Both the position numbers and the translations under genes were made by a program. Shown piece after piece: positions 25,421-35,331 of a stretch of DNA of 64,000 nt (position 1 is the stretch's first letter; every line of letters starts with the position of its first letter). Under the pieces are notes generated by a model. That model made no database searches and was not told where the DNA came from. It saw nothing but the letters and a program-made list of their open reading frames with translations. The DNA is from Niveispirillum lacus (lineage in GTDB: Bacteria > Pseudomonadota > Alphaproteobacteria > Azospirillales > Azospirillaceae), in contig NZ_NOXU01000031.1 in NCBI RefSeq assembly GCF_002251795.1, positions 248,001-312,000 on the forward strand. Reading direction: 5' to 3'.

Positions 25421-28400
25421 ATGTCCGGCACCGTCCTGAATGACCTGCGCAAGGCCAAGCATGCCGATGAGGTCACTGTCGTCACCGGCCTGCTGCGCAG
25501 CCATGGCCTGACCGCGGCGGAACGTACTGGCATCCATGACCGGGCGGTGGCGATTGTGGAGGCGGCGCGGCTGCGTCGGCGTGAACTGGGGCCACTCGAT
25601 AACTTCCTGCAGGAATTCGGCCTGTCGAATAATGAGGGCATTGCCCTGATGTGCATTGCCGAATGCCTGCTGCGCATCGCCGATCCGGAGACGGCAGACC
25701 GCCTGATCGCGGAGAAGATCGCGCAGGGTCAATGGGATGCGCATCTGGGCCGCAGCGACAGCGCCTTTGTCAATGCCGCCGCCTGGGGCCTGATGCTGAC
25801 GGGCAAGATCACCGATCTGGAACGCGGTGGGGAGCGGGATGCCGGCAATTTCCTGAAGCGTATGGTGGCGCGGTCGGGCGAAAGCGTCATCCGCACCGCC
25901 ATGGGTCAGGCCATGCGCGTCATGGGCAGCCATTTTGTCCTGGGCCGCACCATCAAGGAAGCCATGGGGGAGGCCCGCAAGGCCCGGCCCCTGGGGACCG
26001 TCCATTCCTATGATATGCTGGGCGAGGGCGCGCGCACCTGGGAACAGGCGACGCGCTACCTGGATGCCTATGTGAAGGCCATCGACGCCGTCGGGGCAGA
26101 GGCCGCCGGTCGTGGCCCGGTGGCGGCACCGGGCGTGTCGATCAAGCTGTCGGCCCTGCACCCGCGCTATGTCCAGGCACAACATGCGGACGTGATGGCG
26201 CGGCTGGTCCCCGCCGTGAAGGGGCTGGCGCTACAGGCCAAGCGCTGGGACATCAACCTGACCATCGATGCCGAAGAGGCAGACCGTCTGGAACTGTCGC
26301 AGGATATCCTGTCGGCGCTGGCCAATGATCCCGATCTGGCCGGGTGGAACGGGCTGGGTCTGGCCATCCAGGCCTATTCCAAGCGCACGCATCTGCTGGT
26401 TGACTGGCTGGTCGATCTGGCCCGTGCCGCCGGTCGTCGCTTGATGGTGCGTCTGGTCAAGGGGGCCTATTGGGACACTGAAATCAAGATGTCCCAGATC
26501 GCGTCGCACCCGGATTATCCGGTGTTCACGCGCAAGGCGGCGACGGACCTCTCATATCTGGTCTGCGCGCGCAAGATGCTGGCCGCCAAGGACGCAATCT
26601 ATCCGCAGTTCGCCACCCACAATGCCTATACGATCGCAGCCATCCTTCATCTGGCCGGCGATAACCGCGACCTGGAGTTCCAGCGCCTGCATGGCATGGG
26701 CGAGCTGCTCTACACGGCAGCGCGTGAGGTTCTGCCCGCCTTCCCGCGTGTGCGCATCTATGCGCCGGTGGGCACGCATGAGGACCTGCTGCCCTATCTG
26801 GTTCGCCGTCTGCTGGAAAACGGTGCGAATAGCAATTTCGTCAACGCCTATATGGACCCGGAGGTGCCCGTCAGTGACGTGGTTGCCGACCCGGCCGCCT
26901 TCCTGGAGAACAATGGCATGCTGCGTCATCCGCGCATCCCCACCCCCGCCGACATCTATGGGTCGGAACGTCCCAATTCCAAGGGGTTCGACCTGACGGC
27001 GCCCGAGAAGGTGGCAGCACTGACCGAGCAGATGCAGGCAGCCCTGGCCCGGAACTGGACGGCGGGCCCCATCGTGGGCGGGGTCGAACTGTCGGGTCCC
27101 ACCCAGCCCGTGACCGACCCCGCCAACCGGGCGCGCACCGTTGGCACCGTGGTTCTGGCCGACAGGCAGGCCGTTGAACGCGCCCTGTCCCTGTCGGTGG
27201 CCGCCCAGAAGGCCTGGGACCGGGAAGGGGCCGATCACCGCGCCGCCTGCCTGGACCGCGCCGCCGACCTGATGGAAGCCGACACCCCGGCCCTGATGGC
27301 CCTGCTGGTCCGGGAGGCAGGCAAGACCCTGCCCGACGCCATCGCCGAAGTGCGCGAGGCCGTGGATTTCTGCCGCTATTACGCCGCTCAGGCCCGCAGC
27401 GGGCTGAAGCCGGTGCTGCTGCCCGGCCCGACGGGGGAGCGCAACGAGTTGCACCTGACCGGCCGCGGCACCTTTGCCTGCATCAGCCCCTGGAACTTCC
27501 CGCTGGCCATTTTTGTGGGTCAGGTCGTGGCGGCCCTGGTGACCGGCAACGCCGTGATCGCCAAGCCCGCCGAACAGACCCCGCTGATCGCGGCGGAAGC
27601 CGTTCGCATGCTGCACAAGGCCGGTGTACCGGGCGATGTCCTGCATCTGCTGCCGGGTGATGGCGCGACGGTGGGTGCCGCGCTGGTGGTCGATGCGCGC
27701 ATCGCCGGTGTCTGCTTCACTGGTTCCACCGAAACCGCCCGCCTGATCAACCGCAGCCTGGCCGACCGTGACGGCGCCATTGTGCCGCTGATCGCGGAGA
27801 CGGGCGGCCAGAACTGCATGATCGTGGACAGTACGGCTCTGCTGGAGCAGGTGGTGGATGATTGCGTCACCTCGGCCTTCCAGTCGGCGGGGCAGCGTTG
27901 TTCGGCCATGCGCGTCCTGTTCGCACAGGAAGAGATTGCCGACAAGCTGGCCGACATGCTGGCCGGGGCCATGGAGCTGATCCGTCTGGGCGACCCGATG
28001 GATGTGGCGACCGATGTTGGCCCCGTCATCGACAATGACGCCCGTGACATCCTGATTGCCCATGCGCAGCGTATGGATGGTGAGGCACGCCTGATCAAGG
28101 CCGTGACCGTGCCGGATGCGGTGCAGAACGGCACCTTCTTCGGTCCGCGCCTTTACGAGATTGACGGCCTGTCGCGTCTGAAGCGCGAGGTGTTTGGCCC
28201 TATCCTGCATATCGTGCGCTTCAAGGCAGCGGAACTGGACAAGGTGGCGGCAGAAATCGCGGCCACCGGTTATGGCCTGACCTTCGGGGTGCATAGCCGC
28301 CTGGAAGGCCGCGCCCAGACCCTGTTCAAGACGCTGCCGGTGGGCAACACCTATATCAACCGCAACATGGTGGGTGCGGTGGTCGGTGTGCAGCCCTTTG

Positions 28401-28537
28401 GTGGCCAGGGTCTGTCAGGCACAGGACCCAAGGCTGGCGGTCCGCACTATCTGCACCGCTTCGTCACGGAAAAGACGCTGACCGTCAACACGACGGCGTT
28501 CGGCGGCAATGCTTCGCTTCTGGAACTGGGGGCGTAA
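25421..28537 (+). CDS. putA: Bifunctional proline dehydrogenase / P5C dehydrogenase
   Basis: PutA oxidises proline to glutamate in two steps on one polypeptide of 1038 residues. The N-terminal part has no ribbon-helix-helix DNA-binding domain, so it is not its own repressor, in line with the adjacent Lrp-type gene. The FAD-dependent proline dehydrogenase domain (about 150-470) has RLMVRLVKGAYWDTEIK. The aldehyde dehydrogenase domain (about 540-1010) has the catalytic Cys827 in GQRCSAMR and the general base Glu in IAETGGQN. The start at 25421 follows CGGAGTTACGGCA; a TTG at 25346 would add 25 residues. Confidence 0.96.
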   Translation: MSGTVLNDLRKAKHADEVTVVTGLLRSHGLTAAERTGIHDRAVAIVEAARLRRRELGPLDNFLQEFGLSNNEGIALMCIAECLLRIADPETADRLIAEKIAQGQWDAHLGRSDSAFVNAAAWGLMLTGKITDLERGGERDAGNFLKRMVARSGESVIRTAMGQAMRVMGSHFVLGRTIKEAMGEARKARPLGTVHSYDMLGEGARTWEQATRYLDAYVKAIDAVGAEAAGRGPVAAPGVSIKLSALHPRYVQAQHADVMARLVPAVKGLALQAKRWDINLTIDAEEADRLELSQDILSALANDPDLAGWNGLGLAIQAYSKRTHLLVDWLVDLARAAGRRLMVRLVKGAYWDTEIKMSQIASHPDYPVFTRKAATDLSYLVCARKMLAAKDAIYPQFATHNAYTIAAILHLAGDNRDLEFQRLHGMGELLYTAAREVLPAFPRVRIYAPVGTHEDLLPYLVRRLLENGANSNFVNAYMDPEVPVSDVVADPAAFLENNGMLRHPRIPTPADIYGSERPNSKGFDLTAPEKVAALTEQMQAALARNWTAGPIVGGVELSGPTQPVTDPANRARTVGTVVLADRQAVERALSLSVAAQKAWDREGADHRAACLDRAADLMEADTPALMALLVREAGKTLPDAIAEVREAVDFCRYYAAQARSGLKPVLLPGPTGERNELHLTGRGTFACISPWNFPLAIFVGQVVAALVTGNAVIAKPAEQTPLIAAEAVRMLHKAGVPGDVLHLLPGDGATVGAALVVDARIAGVCFTGSTETARLINRSLADRDGAIVPLIAETGGQNCMIVDSTALLEQVVDDCVTSAFQSAGQRCSAMRVLFAQEEIADKLADMLAGAMELIRLGDPMDVATDVGPVIDNDARDILIAHAQRMDGEARLIKAVTVPDAVQNGTFFGPRLYEIDGLSRLKREVFGPILHIVRFKAAELDKVAAEIAATGYGLTFGVHSRLEGRAQTLFKTLPVGNTYINRNMVGAVVGVQPFGGQGLSGTGPKAGGPHYLHRFVTEKTLTVNTTAFGGNASLLELGA

Positions 28538-28652
28538 ACCGACCCGCCGGGGGGCAAGCCCCGCCCTCCGGCCTGGGTGACGGAAACATCGACAATCAGA
28601 TGTTTTCGTATTCAATAAGAATACAACTTAAGACAGCAATCTACCTACCGCA

Positions 28653-28706
28653 CCGTTGGGCGGTGGTCTCCCATGCGGGGGATCATCGCCCAACGGCTTC
28701 ATTTTT
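28653..28706 (+). terminator. Long hairpin with T-run downstream of putA
   Basis: A perfect ten-base-pair stem (CCGTTGGGCG with CGCCCAACGG) encloses a second stem (TCTCCC with GGGGGA, loop ATGC). It is followed by CTTCATTTTT. It lies 116 bases after the putA stop and before the response regulator, so it is probably the putA terminator. Confidence 0.6.
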
Positions 28707-28799
28707 CTGCGAAAAAGAGCTATAGCCGGAAGAACGTTCTACGCCGGGCGCTGTTTCCGCTCCGGCATCCCGCACCCGCTGGATGGAGTTCCGTTCCGG

Positions 28800-29522
28800 A
28801 TGTCCGAGATTGCCGACGCCCCGCTGGTTCTGATTGTCGAGGATGAGCCGGCAACACGCGCTTTGCTGGCCGGTTATTTCCATGAGGCCGGCTTCCTGGT
28901 GGCAGAGGCGGAGAACGGCAAGCAGACCCGTGAGGTCATGCTGCGTCAACCGCCTGATCTAGTGCTGCTGGATATCGAACTGCCGGACGAGGATGGGTTC
29001 AGCCTGGCCCGGTCCATCCGCGAAATTTCCAATGTTGGGATCATCATTGTCACCCAACGGGCCAATGATGGCGACCGCGTCTTCGGGCTAGAGACCGGCG
29101 GCGATGATTATGTGACCAAGCCGCCCAACCCGCGTGAATTGCTGGCCCGTGCTCGCAACCTGCTGCGCCGAACCCATCCCAGCAAGATGTACAAGGCGGA
29201 AGGGGCGGTGCGCTATTTTGCCGGCTGGACCATGGATTTGGCCCGCCGCCGCCTCGTCGATCCGGCTGGGGTCGAGGTACGGGTGACGCGCGGTGAGTTT
29301 GAGCTGTTGGGTTTGCTGGTTCGGTCTGGTGGGCGGGTGGTGACCCGCGATCAGTTGATCGACGCGGTCAGCGGCACCGACCGCAACCCGAATGACCGTA
29401 CCATTGATGTGCTGGTCAGCCGCCTACGCCGCAAGATGCAGGACAGCGGTTCGCTGGACGTCATCGTAACGGAAAAGGGGCTTGGCTACCGGCTGGCGGC
29501 AGAGATTACCGATCAGCCGTGA
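28800..29522 (+). CDS. OmpR/PhoB-family response regulator
   Basis: The 240-residue protein has a receiver domain (about 8-120) with phosphoacceptor Asp58 in VLLDIELPDEDG, acidic residues in VEDEP, and the lysine in YVTKPPNP. A winged-helix DNA-binding domain spans about 140-235 (VTRGEFELLGLLV, then RTIDVLVSRLRRKM). It looks like the TorR/OmpR subgroup. No sensor kinase gene is adjacent, so its partner is encoded elsewhere. The start is the ATG at 28800, with GGATGGAG upstream; the longer frame covers the putA terminator hairpin and is not used. Confidence 0.9.
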   Translation: MSEIADAPLVLIVEDEPATRALLAGYFHEAGFLVAEAENGKQTREVMLRQPPDLVLLDIELPDEDGFSLARSIREISNVGIIIVTQRANDGDRVFGLETGGDDYVTKPPNPRELLARARNLLRRTHPSKMYKAEGAVRYFAGWTMDLARRRLVDPAGVEVRVTRGEFELLGLLVRSGGRVVTRDQLIDAVSGTDRNPNDRTIDVLVSRLRRKMQDSGSLDVIVTEKGLGYRLAAEITDQP

Positions 29523-29537
29523 GTGGCGGGGCGGGTG

Positions 29538-31091
29538 TTACCCACCCCCCAGCACAACCCTCGGGCTGACATTGATGCGGCGCAAAGGGGTGCCGCCGGG
29601 TGCTTCCACTTCAGCCAGGACCACCTCATACCCCCAAAGGTCCGCCAGATGCTGGATGACCGAGCGGGCTTCCTCCTCGTCCAGCAGAATCTGGTTCATC
29701 ACGTGATGTTCGAGCATCAGTTTGCGGTCACCGACCAGATCGACATCGACGATCTGGATATCGGCCTCTGCCCAGGCGATGTCGTATTGCCGCGCAAGGG
29801 CTTGACGCACGGCGCGGTAGCCGCGTTCGTCGTGGATGGCTGCCACCTTCATTTCGGGGTCCCGCGCATCATCGGCGACATGGAACAGCCGGAATTTGCG
29901 GATCAGGGCCGGTGACAGGTACTGCAGGATGAAGCTTTCATCCCGGAAATTGGCCCAGGCATCGCGCAATGCGCCCATCGGGTCGCCCTTGCCCGCGAGA
30001 TCGGGGAACCAGTACCGGTCTTCCTGGGTCGGGTGGGTCACCATACGCTCGATATCCTGCATCATGGCGAAACCCAGGGCGTAAGGGTTAATGCCGCCAT
30101 AGCGCCGATCATCGAAGTCCGGCTGGAACACCACATTGGTGTGGCTGTGCATCGCCTCCATCCAAGCCCCGTCGGTCAGGGCACCGCGTTCATGCAGGGT
30201 CGACAGAATGCGGTAATGGCAATAGGTGGCGCAGCCCTCATTCATCACTTTGGTCTGACGCTGCGGATAGAAATACTGTGCCACGTGCCGCACGATGCGC
30301 AGCACTTCCCGCTGCCAGCCCTGCAAGCGGGGTGCCTTCTTTTCCAGGAAATAGAGGATGTTCTCCTCCGGCAATTCCAGCAGGGTCCGCCGCCGGTCCC
30401 GGTTGGACAGCGGGCTGGGGCCACCGGCCTTGGTGGGAACGGTGCGCCACAGGTCATTGAAGGTCGCTTCGGCATGTTCCAGCCGTTCGCGCGCACGGCG
30501 TTCCTCGTTCCGCAGGTCGGGTCCGCGGCGGCGGGGATAGCGGTGGACGCCGTGGTTCATCAAGGCATGGGCGGCATCCAATACCCGTTCGACCATGGCA
30601 TGGCCATACCGTTCCTCGCACTGGCTGATATAGGATTTGGCGAAGGACAGATAGTCCAGGATGCCGTCGGCATCGGTCCATTGTTGGAACAGGTAGTTGT
30701 TCTTGAAGAAATGGTTATGGCCGAAGGCGGCATGTGCGATCACCAGCGTCTGCATCGTCATGGTATTTTCTTCCATGATGTAGCTGATGCAGGGATTGGA
30801 ATTGATCACGATCTCATAGGCAAGACCCCGCTGGCCCTTGCGGTACATCGCCTCGTCCCGAGCGAAATGCTTGCCGAAGGACCAGTGCTTGTAGAAAAGC
30901 GGCATGCCGATGCTGGAATAGGCATCCAGCATCTGTTCGGACGTGATCACCTCGATCTGGTTGGTGTAGCAATCCAGGCCCATCTCCCCCAACGCCACCT
31001 TTTCGATGGCATCATAGACACGGCGGACCTTGTCATAGTCCCAGTCGGCACCCGTGTAGAGCGGGGCGGTCTCAAAGGCGGTCAGGGTCAT
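29538..31091 (-). CDS. SpoVR family protein
   Basis: The 517-residue protein matches the SpoVR/YcgB family along its full length, with blocks such as SYIMEENTMTMQTLVIAHAA (residues near 105-125), the histidine-rich FGHNHFF, and MNEGCATYCHYRI. In Bacillus SpoVR affects spore cortex; in non-sporulating proteobacteria it is part of a stationary-phase/nutrient-stress set with PrkA and YeaH. It is the third gene of that operon here, and its ATG overlaps the stop codon of the YeaH-type gene by four bases. Confidence 0.95.
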   Translation of the reverse strand: MTLTAFETAPLYTGADWDYDKVRRVYDAIEKVALGEMGLDCYTNQIEVITSEQMLDAYSSIGMPLFYKHWSFGKHFARDEAMYRKGQRGLAYEIVINSNPCISYIMEENTMTMQTLVIAHAAFGHNHFFKNNYLFQQWTDADGILDYLSFAKSYISQCEERYGHAMVERVLDAAHALMNHGVHRYPRRRGPDLRNEERRARERLEHAEATFNDLWRTVPTKAGGPSPLSNRDRRRTLLELPEENILYFLEKKAPRLQGWQREVLRIVRHVAQYFYPQRQTKVMNEGCATYCHYRILSTLHERGALTDGAWMEAMHSHTNVVFQPDFDDRRYGGINPYALGFAMMQDIERMVTHPTQEDRYWFPDLAGKGDPMGALRDAWANFRDESFILQYLSPALIRKFRLFHVADDARDPEMKVAAIHDERGYRAVRQALARQYDIAWAEADIQIVDVDLVGDRKLMLEHHVMNQILLDEEEARSVIQHLADLWGYEVVLAEVEAPGGTPLRRINVSPRVVLGGG

Positions 31092-32410
31092 GCACTCACC
31101 TCCGCCGGTTGCCCGGCCTTGTCCTTGGCGAACAGTTCGCGGAAGACGGGGTAGATTTCCTTGCGTTCGGTCACGCGCCGCATGGCCAGCAGGCCGCCGG
31201 CATTGATCTGCTTATAGGTACGCCACAAGTCGGTTTCGCGTGGCCCCCCGCCATAGGGCAGGCCTGGGCTCATCCCCTCCTGCCCCACCTCCAGATAGGC
31301 GTAATATTGGCAGTCGGGCAGGATGAAATCGGTCATCAACTGCGCTGTCTTGGTGTTGTCTGACAGCGCATTATCGCCATCGCTGGCCTGGGCCGCATAG
31401 ATGTTCCATTCCGCCGGCGGGTAGCGTTCCTTGATCACCCGCGCCATCTCCTCCAGTGCCGTCGATACCACGGTGCCGCCGGTTTCGGCGCTGTAAAAGA
31501 AGGTTTCCTCATCCACCTCCGCAGCCTTGTGCGTGTGGCGGATGAAGACCACGTCCACATGCTTGTACCGCCGCGACAAGAACAGATAGAGCAGCATGTA
31601 AAAGCGCTTGGCCAGATCCTTCATATGTTCTGTCATGCTGCCCGATACATCCATCAGGCAAAACATCACAGCCTGGGCCGACGGCCTTGGCGTGGCCGTA
31701 AACCGGTTGTAGCGGACATCGACCGGGTCGATATAGGGGATGCGCTGGGTTCGTTTCAGCGCCTCTGCCAATGCTAGTCGTGCCTGTTCCAGACGGTCGC
31801 GGTCGCGGCCCGTCCGTTCCAGATCGTCGATTTCCTGGCGCAGGGCCTTGATCTCATCCCCTGTGGGGCGGTGAAGCGCCATGCGGCGAGCCAGCGAATT
31901 CCGCATGGTGCGCACCAGATTGAGGTTGGCCGGTGATCCCGCCACCGAATAGCCCGCACGGTGCCAGTCCATGGCATCGGTAACCGCCAGCTTGCGCTTG
32001 GCCAGGTCGGGCAGTTCCAGATCCTCAAGGAACAGGTCGATGAATTCCTCGCGGCTCAACACAAAACGGAATTCATCCTGGCCGTCGCCATCGTCCGCTC
32101 CCTGATTGCCCCCACCCCCGCCGCCACCCTGTGGTGGGCGTTTGATCTTGTCGCCCGACATAAACTCCTTGTTTCCGGGAACGACATAGTTGCGGTGCCC
32201 GCCGGTGGAGGATCGGCGCAGGGTCGGCTCGCGGATGCCATCTGGCGCGATGGTGATATCGCCGCCCATGTCGATGTCGCGGATACCGCGCTTGGCCGAG
32301 GCGTCGCGCACGGCCCGCATCACCTGTTCCTTGGCACGCCGCAGGAAACGTTGGCGGTTGGCCAGACTTTTGCCCGACGGATTGAGACGTCGGTCGACAA
32401 TGGTGAACAA
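31088..32410 (-). CDS. YeaH/YhbH family protein (DUF444)
   Basis: The 440-residue protein matches the DUF444 family. It has a basic N-terminal part, a glycine-rich region (about 90-110, PPQGGGGGGGNQG) and a VWA-like C-terminal domain with MIDAS-type residues in LMDVSGSMTEHMKD. The start appears to be a TTG at 32410 with AAAGGA upstream. In E. coli YeaH works with the YeaG (PrkA) kinase in the response to sustained nitrogen starvation. It lies between prkA and spoVR, with a strong hairpin separating it from prkA. Confidence 0.93.
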   Translation of the reverse strand: MFTIVDRRLNPSGKSLANRQRFLRRAKEQVMRAVRDASAKRGIRDIDMGGDITIAPDGIREPTLRRSSTGGHRNYVVPGNKEFMSGDKIKRPPQGGGGGGGNQGADDGDGQDEFRFVLSREEFIDLFLEDLELPDLAKRKLAVTDAMDWHRAGYSVAGSPANLNLVRTMRNSLARRMALHRPTGDEIKALRQEIDDLERTGRDRDRLEQARLALAEALKRTQRIPYIDPVDVRYNRFTATPRPSAQAVMFCLMDVSGSMTEHMKDLAKRFYMLLYLFLSRRYKHVDVVFIRHTHKAAEVDEETFFYSAETGGTVVSTALEEMARVIKERYPPAEWNIYAAQASDGDNALSDNTKTAQLMTDFILPDCQYYAYLEVGQEGMSPGLPYGGGPRETDLWRTYKQINAGGLLAMRRVTERKEIYPVFRELFAKDKAGQPAEVSA

Positions 32411-32445
32411 GGTTGCACCGTCCTTTCGATGAGGGCCGAACCTTT

Positions 32446-32477
32446 CGCCCTTCCCCCGTAACAGTGGGGGAAGGGCG
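32446..32477 (-). other. Strong hairpin between prkA and the YeaH-type gene
   Basis: A perfect twelve-base-pair stem (CGCCCTTCCCCC with GGGGGAAGGGCG, eight-base loop) starts five bases after the prkA stop codon. On the minus strand no real U-run follows. It may stop part of the transcripts or protect the prkA mRNA end, so that PrkA is made in excess over the downstream proteins. Confidence 0.55.
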
Positions 32478-32482
32478 TTTCC

Positions 32483-34432
32483 TCACCCCGCCTGTTTCAC
32501 CCGCATGTACCATTCGACCAAACGCCGGACCTGTCGTTCGGTGTAGCCGCGGGCCATCATGCGATTGACGAACTCACTGTGTTTTTTCTCTGTCTCGCTG
32601 TCCTTCTTGGAACCGAAGCTGATGACGGGCAGCAACTCCTCCACCTGACTGAACATCCGCTTCTCGATCACATCGCGCAGCTTTTCATAGCTGGTCCAGG
32701 ACGGGTTGCGGCCACTGTTACCGGCCCGCATCCGCAGGGCAAACTTCACCACCTCATTGCGGAAATCCTTGGGATTGGCGATGCCGGCCGGCTTTTCGAT
32801 CTTGGTCAATTCCTGGTTCAACAGGTCGCGATTTAGCAACTGACCCGTGTCGGGGTCCTTGAAATCCTGATCCTCGATCCAGGCATCGGCATAGTCGACA
32901 TAGCGGTCGAACAGGTTCTGACCATAATCGTGATAGCTTTCCAGGTACGCCTTCTGAATCTCGTTGCCAATGAACTCGGCATAACGGGGTGCCAATTCGC
33001 CCTTGATGAACTCCATGTACTTCTTCTCCACCTCGTCGGGGAATTGTTCCCGCTTGATGGATTGTTCCAGGATGTACATCAAATGGACGGGATCTGCCCC
33101 GACCTCGGTATTGTCATAGTTGAAGGTGCTGGCCAGGACCTTGAAGGCGAAGCGGGTGGAGATGCCATTCATCCCTTCATCCACCCCAGCCGCATCCTTA
33201 TATTCCTGCATGGTCTTAGCCTTCGGGTCCGTCTCCTTCAGGCTTTCCCCGTCATAGACCCGCATCTTGCTGAACAGGTTGGAATTGCCATGGTCGCGCA
33301 GGCGGGACAGGACCGTGAAGCGTGCCAGCATTTCCAGTGTCGCAGGCGCACAAGGCGCACCCGCCAGTTCGGAGGTCTTGATGAGCTTTTCATAGATGCG
33401 CTGTTCTTCCACCACGCGCAGGCAATAGGGCACCTTCACCACACAGATACGGTCGATGAAGGCCTCGTTATTTTTATTGTTCTTGAAGCTTTGCCACTCC
33501 GCTTCGTTGCTGTGGGCCATAATCACGCCCTGGAAGGGCAAGGCGCCGATATTTTCCGTGCCGATATAGTTGCCCTCCTGCGTGGCGGTCAGCAGCGGGT
33601 GAAGCATCTTGATCGGGGCTTTGAACATCTCCACGAATTCCAACATGCCCTGGTTCGCGCGGTTCAGGCCGCCGGAATAGGAATAGGCGTCGGGATCGTT
33701 CTGGCTATAGAGCTCCAGTTTGCGGATATCGACTTTGCCGACCAGGGATGAGATGTCCTGATTATTTTCATCCCCCGGTTCCGTCTTCGAAATGCCGATC
33801 TGGCGCAGGCGCGACGGCCGTAGCTTCACCACCTTGAAACGACGGATATCGCCGTCGAACTCATCCAGCCGTTTCAGGGCCCAGGGGCTCATCAGGCCGG
33901 TCAGGCGGCGGCGGGGAATGCCAAACTTTTCCTCAATCGCCGCACCCATGGTCACGGGATCGAACAGGCCCAGCGGGCTCTCAAAAACGGGACTGATCTG
34001 GTCGCCGGCCTTCAGGGCATAGATCGGCTTGTCTTCCATCAGCGCTTTCAGACGTTCAGCCAGCGATGATTTGCCACCGCCGACGGGACCCAGCAGGTAA
34101 AGCACCTGCTTACGTTCCTCCAGCCCTTGGGCCGCATGACGGAAGAACCCGACGATCCGCTCAATCGTTTCTTCCATACCAAAGAACTCGGCAAAGGCCG
34201 GGTAGACCTTGATGGTCCGGTTCATGAAGATACGGGCAAGGCGCGCATCCTTGGCGGTATCAATCACCTCCGGCTCGCCAATGGCCGCCAGTAGCCGTTC
34301 GGCCGCACTGGCATACATCAGCGGATCAGCGCGGCAGCCTTCTAGATATTCCATCAGCGACATTTCGATGTCGCGACGGCTTTCATAGGTGCTGGCATAG
34401 CTGGCAAACAGGTCTGTGACCAGACTGCTCAT
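32483..34432 (-). CDS. prkA: PrkA family serine protein kinase
   Basis: The 649-residue protein matches PrkA/YeaG. The N-terminal AAA-type domain has a Walker A motif GPVGGGKSS near residue 110, and the C-terminal domain is the PrkA-specific kinase-like part. The start at 34432 has an excellent AAGGAGAG site; the longer frame to 34654 adds a Pro-rich stretch with no family counterpart. PrkA proteins are reported to phosphorylate serines and also to act as ATP-dependent proteases in Bacillus. It is the first gene of prkA-yeaH-spoVR, a general stress set. Confidence 0.95.
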   Translation of the reverse strand: MSSLVTDLFASYASTYESRRDIEMSLMEYLEGCRADPLMYASAAERLLAAIGEPEVIDTAKDARLARIFMNRTIKVYPAFAEFFGMEETIERIVGFFRHAAQGLEERKQVLYLLGPVGGGKSSLAERLKALMEDKPIYALKAGDQISPVFESPLGLFDPVTMGAAIEEKFGIPRRRLTGLMSPWALKRLDEFDGDIRRFKVVKLRPSRLRQIGISKTEPGDENNQDISSLVGKVDIRKLELYSQNDPDAYSYSGGLNRANQGMLEFVEMFKAPIKMLHPLLTATQEGNYIGTENIGALPFQGVIMAHSNEAEWQSFKNNKNNEAFIDRICVVKVPYCLRVVEEQRIYEKLIKTSELAGAPCAPATLEMLARFTVLSRLRDHGNSNLFSKMRVYDGESLKETDPKAKTMQEYKDAAGVDEGMNGISTRFAFKVLASTFNYDNTEVGADPVHLMYILEQSIKREQFPDEVEKKYMEFIKGELAPRYAEFIGNEIQKAYLESYHDYGQNLFDRYVDYADAWIEDQDFKDPDTGQLLNRDLLNQELTKIEKPAGIANPKDFRNEVVKFALRMRAGNSGRNPSWTSYEKLRDVIEKRMFSQVEELLPVISFGSKKDSETEKKHSEFVNRMMARGYTERQVRRLVEWYMRVKQAG

Positions 34433-35331
34433 CGGCACTCTCCTTCCTGGCGACCGGTCAGTGGGCGAAAAGGCGGGCATGGACCAACCATGCGTGACCT
34501 TGTCCGACCGGTTGGGAACAGCGGAATACGGTGGCGGTCGATCTGAAGCCGGGCCTCCCGGCCCTGCGCCCGTCGCGGCGGCGTTTTGGCCTGCCGGCGG
34601 GTCGTTCTTGTCGTCATCAGCAGAGAGACGCAATGGCACGAACCAGCCAGCCACACGGGCAAGGCCGATCGGAGCGATCGGTTGTTTCCGTCAGCGCTGG
34701 TTTTCCCGTCACCCATTACCGCCTCTCCCAATTCCGGGCATCAATCGGCAATCAAGCTGCTGGTACCAAACGAATGATCAATCGTAACGAAACCGAACTG
34801 ACGCAAAGCATCATCTTCCCCGATTGGGGCAGGCCAATGGCATAGGGACGTATGCCGAAGCACCTGCCCGTCCGGGCGACCGAGTGGCGTTCGGCGCCAG
34901 CCCGTTGGGGGGAACCGCCCCCGAATTAACCCCCGCTCATCCACGCATGGGGCCATTTCCACAGCATGACCTGAAAGCGGGCCGTCGGTCAAAGCATACG
35001 GGTGTACCATCTGCTGAATAGTTAACGACCCAAGCAAATCCGACATTGCCTTACAGCATATGGCGCGGGCGTTGCGGGCGGGAAAGCCCCTCAGCACGCG
35101 ACAAAACAGGCGACATGCAAAAAACCTTTGCCGACGCGACGGATCTTTCCGGCATCGAATCGGCTGCGCCGCATACGCTGGACGCCCGGCCGGATCGCGC
35201 CATATTGCATCTGTGGTACGCGCCCAGGCTGCGTGCGCAAGAACAACATCGTAACCGGGTTGTTTCACCGCTAGCCCTTAGGGTGTGATCCCAGCTAGAC
35301 TGTGACGGTTCGGCATCAATCGGAACGGGTC
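34433..35331. other. Gene-free region of about 900 bases between prkA and sppA
   Basis: This is the longest gap in the window. It must hold the divergent promoters of the prkA operon and sppA. Several open frames exist on both strands, but none shows a ribosome-binding site or family resemblance. A 17-base palindrome CCGATCG-GAG-CGATCGG lies at 34665-34681. No tRNA or recognisable RNA fold was found by eye. Confidence 0.5.

Noticed and set aside
25289-26185. Long minus-strand extension of the Lrp-type gene into putA
   Set aside because: The regulator family starts at the ATG at 25288; the upstream part is antisense to putA.
26552-28294. Minus-strand open frame of 580 codons
   Set aside because: It is antisense to putA and rich in His/Gln/Gly, as expected for a shadow frame.
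34741-35268. Open frame of 175 codons on the minus strand in the prkA-sppA gap
   Set aside because: No ribosome-binding site, odd composition rich in Arg/Cys/Trp/His, and no family resemblance; it looks like a chance frame.
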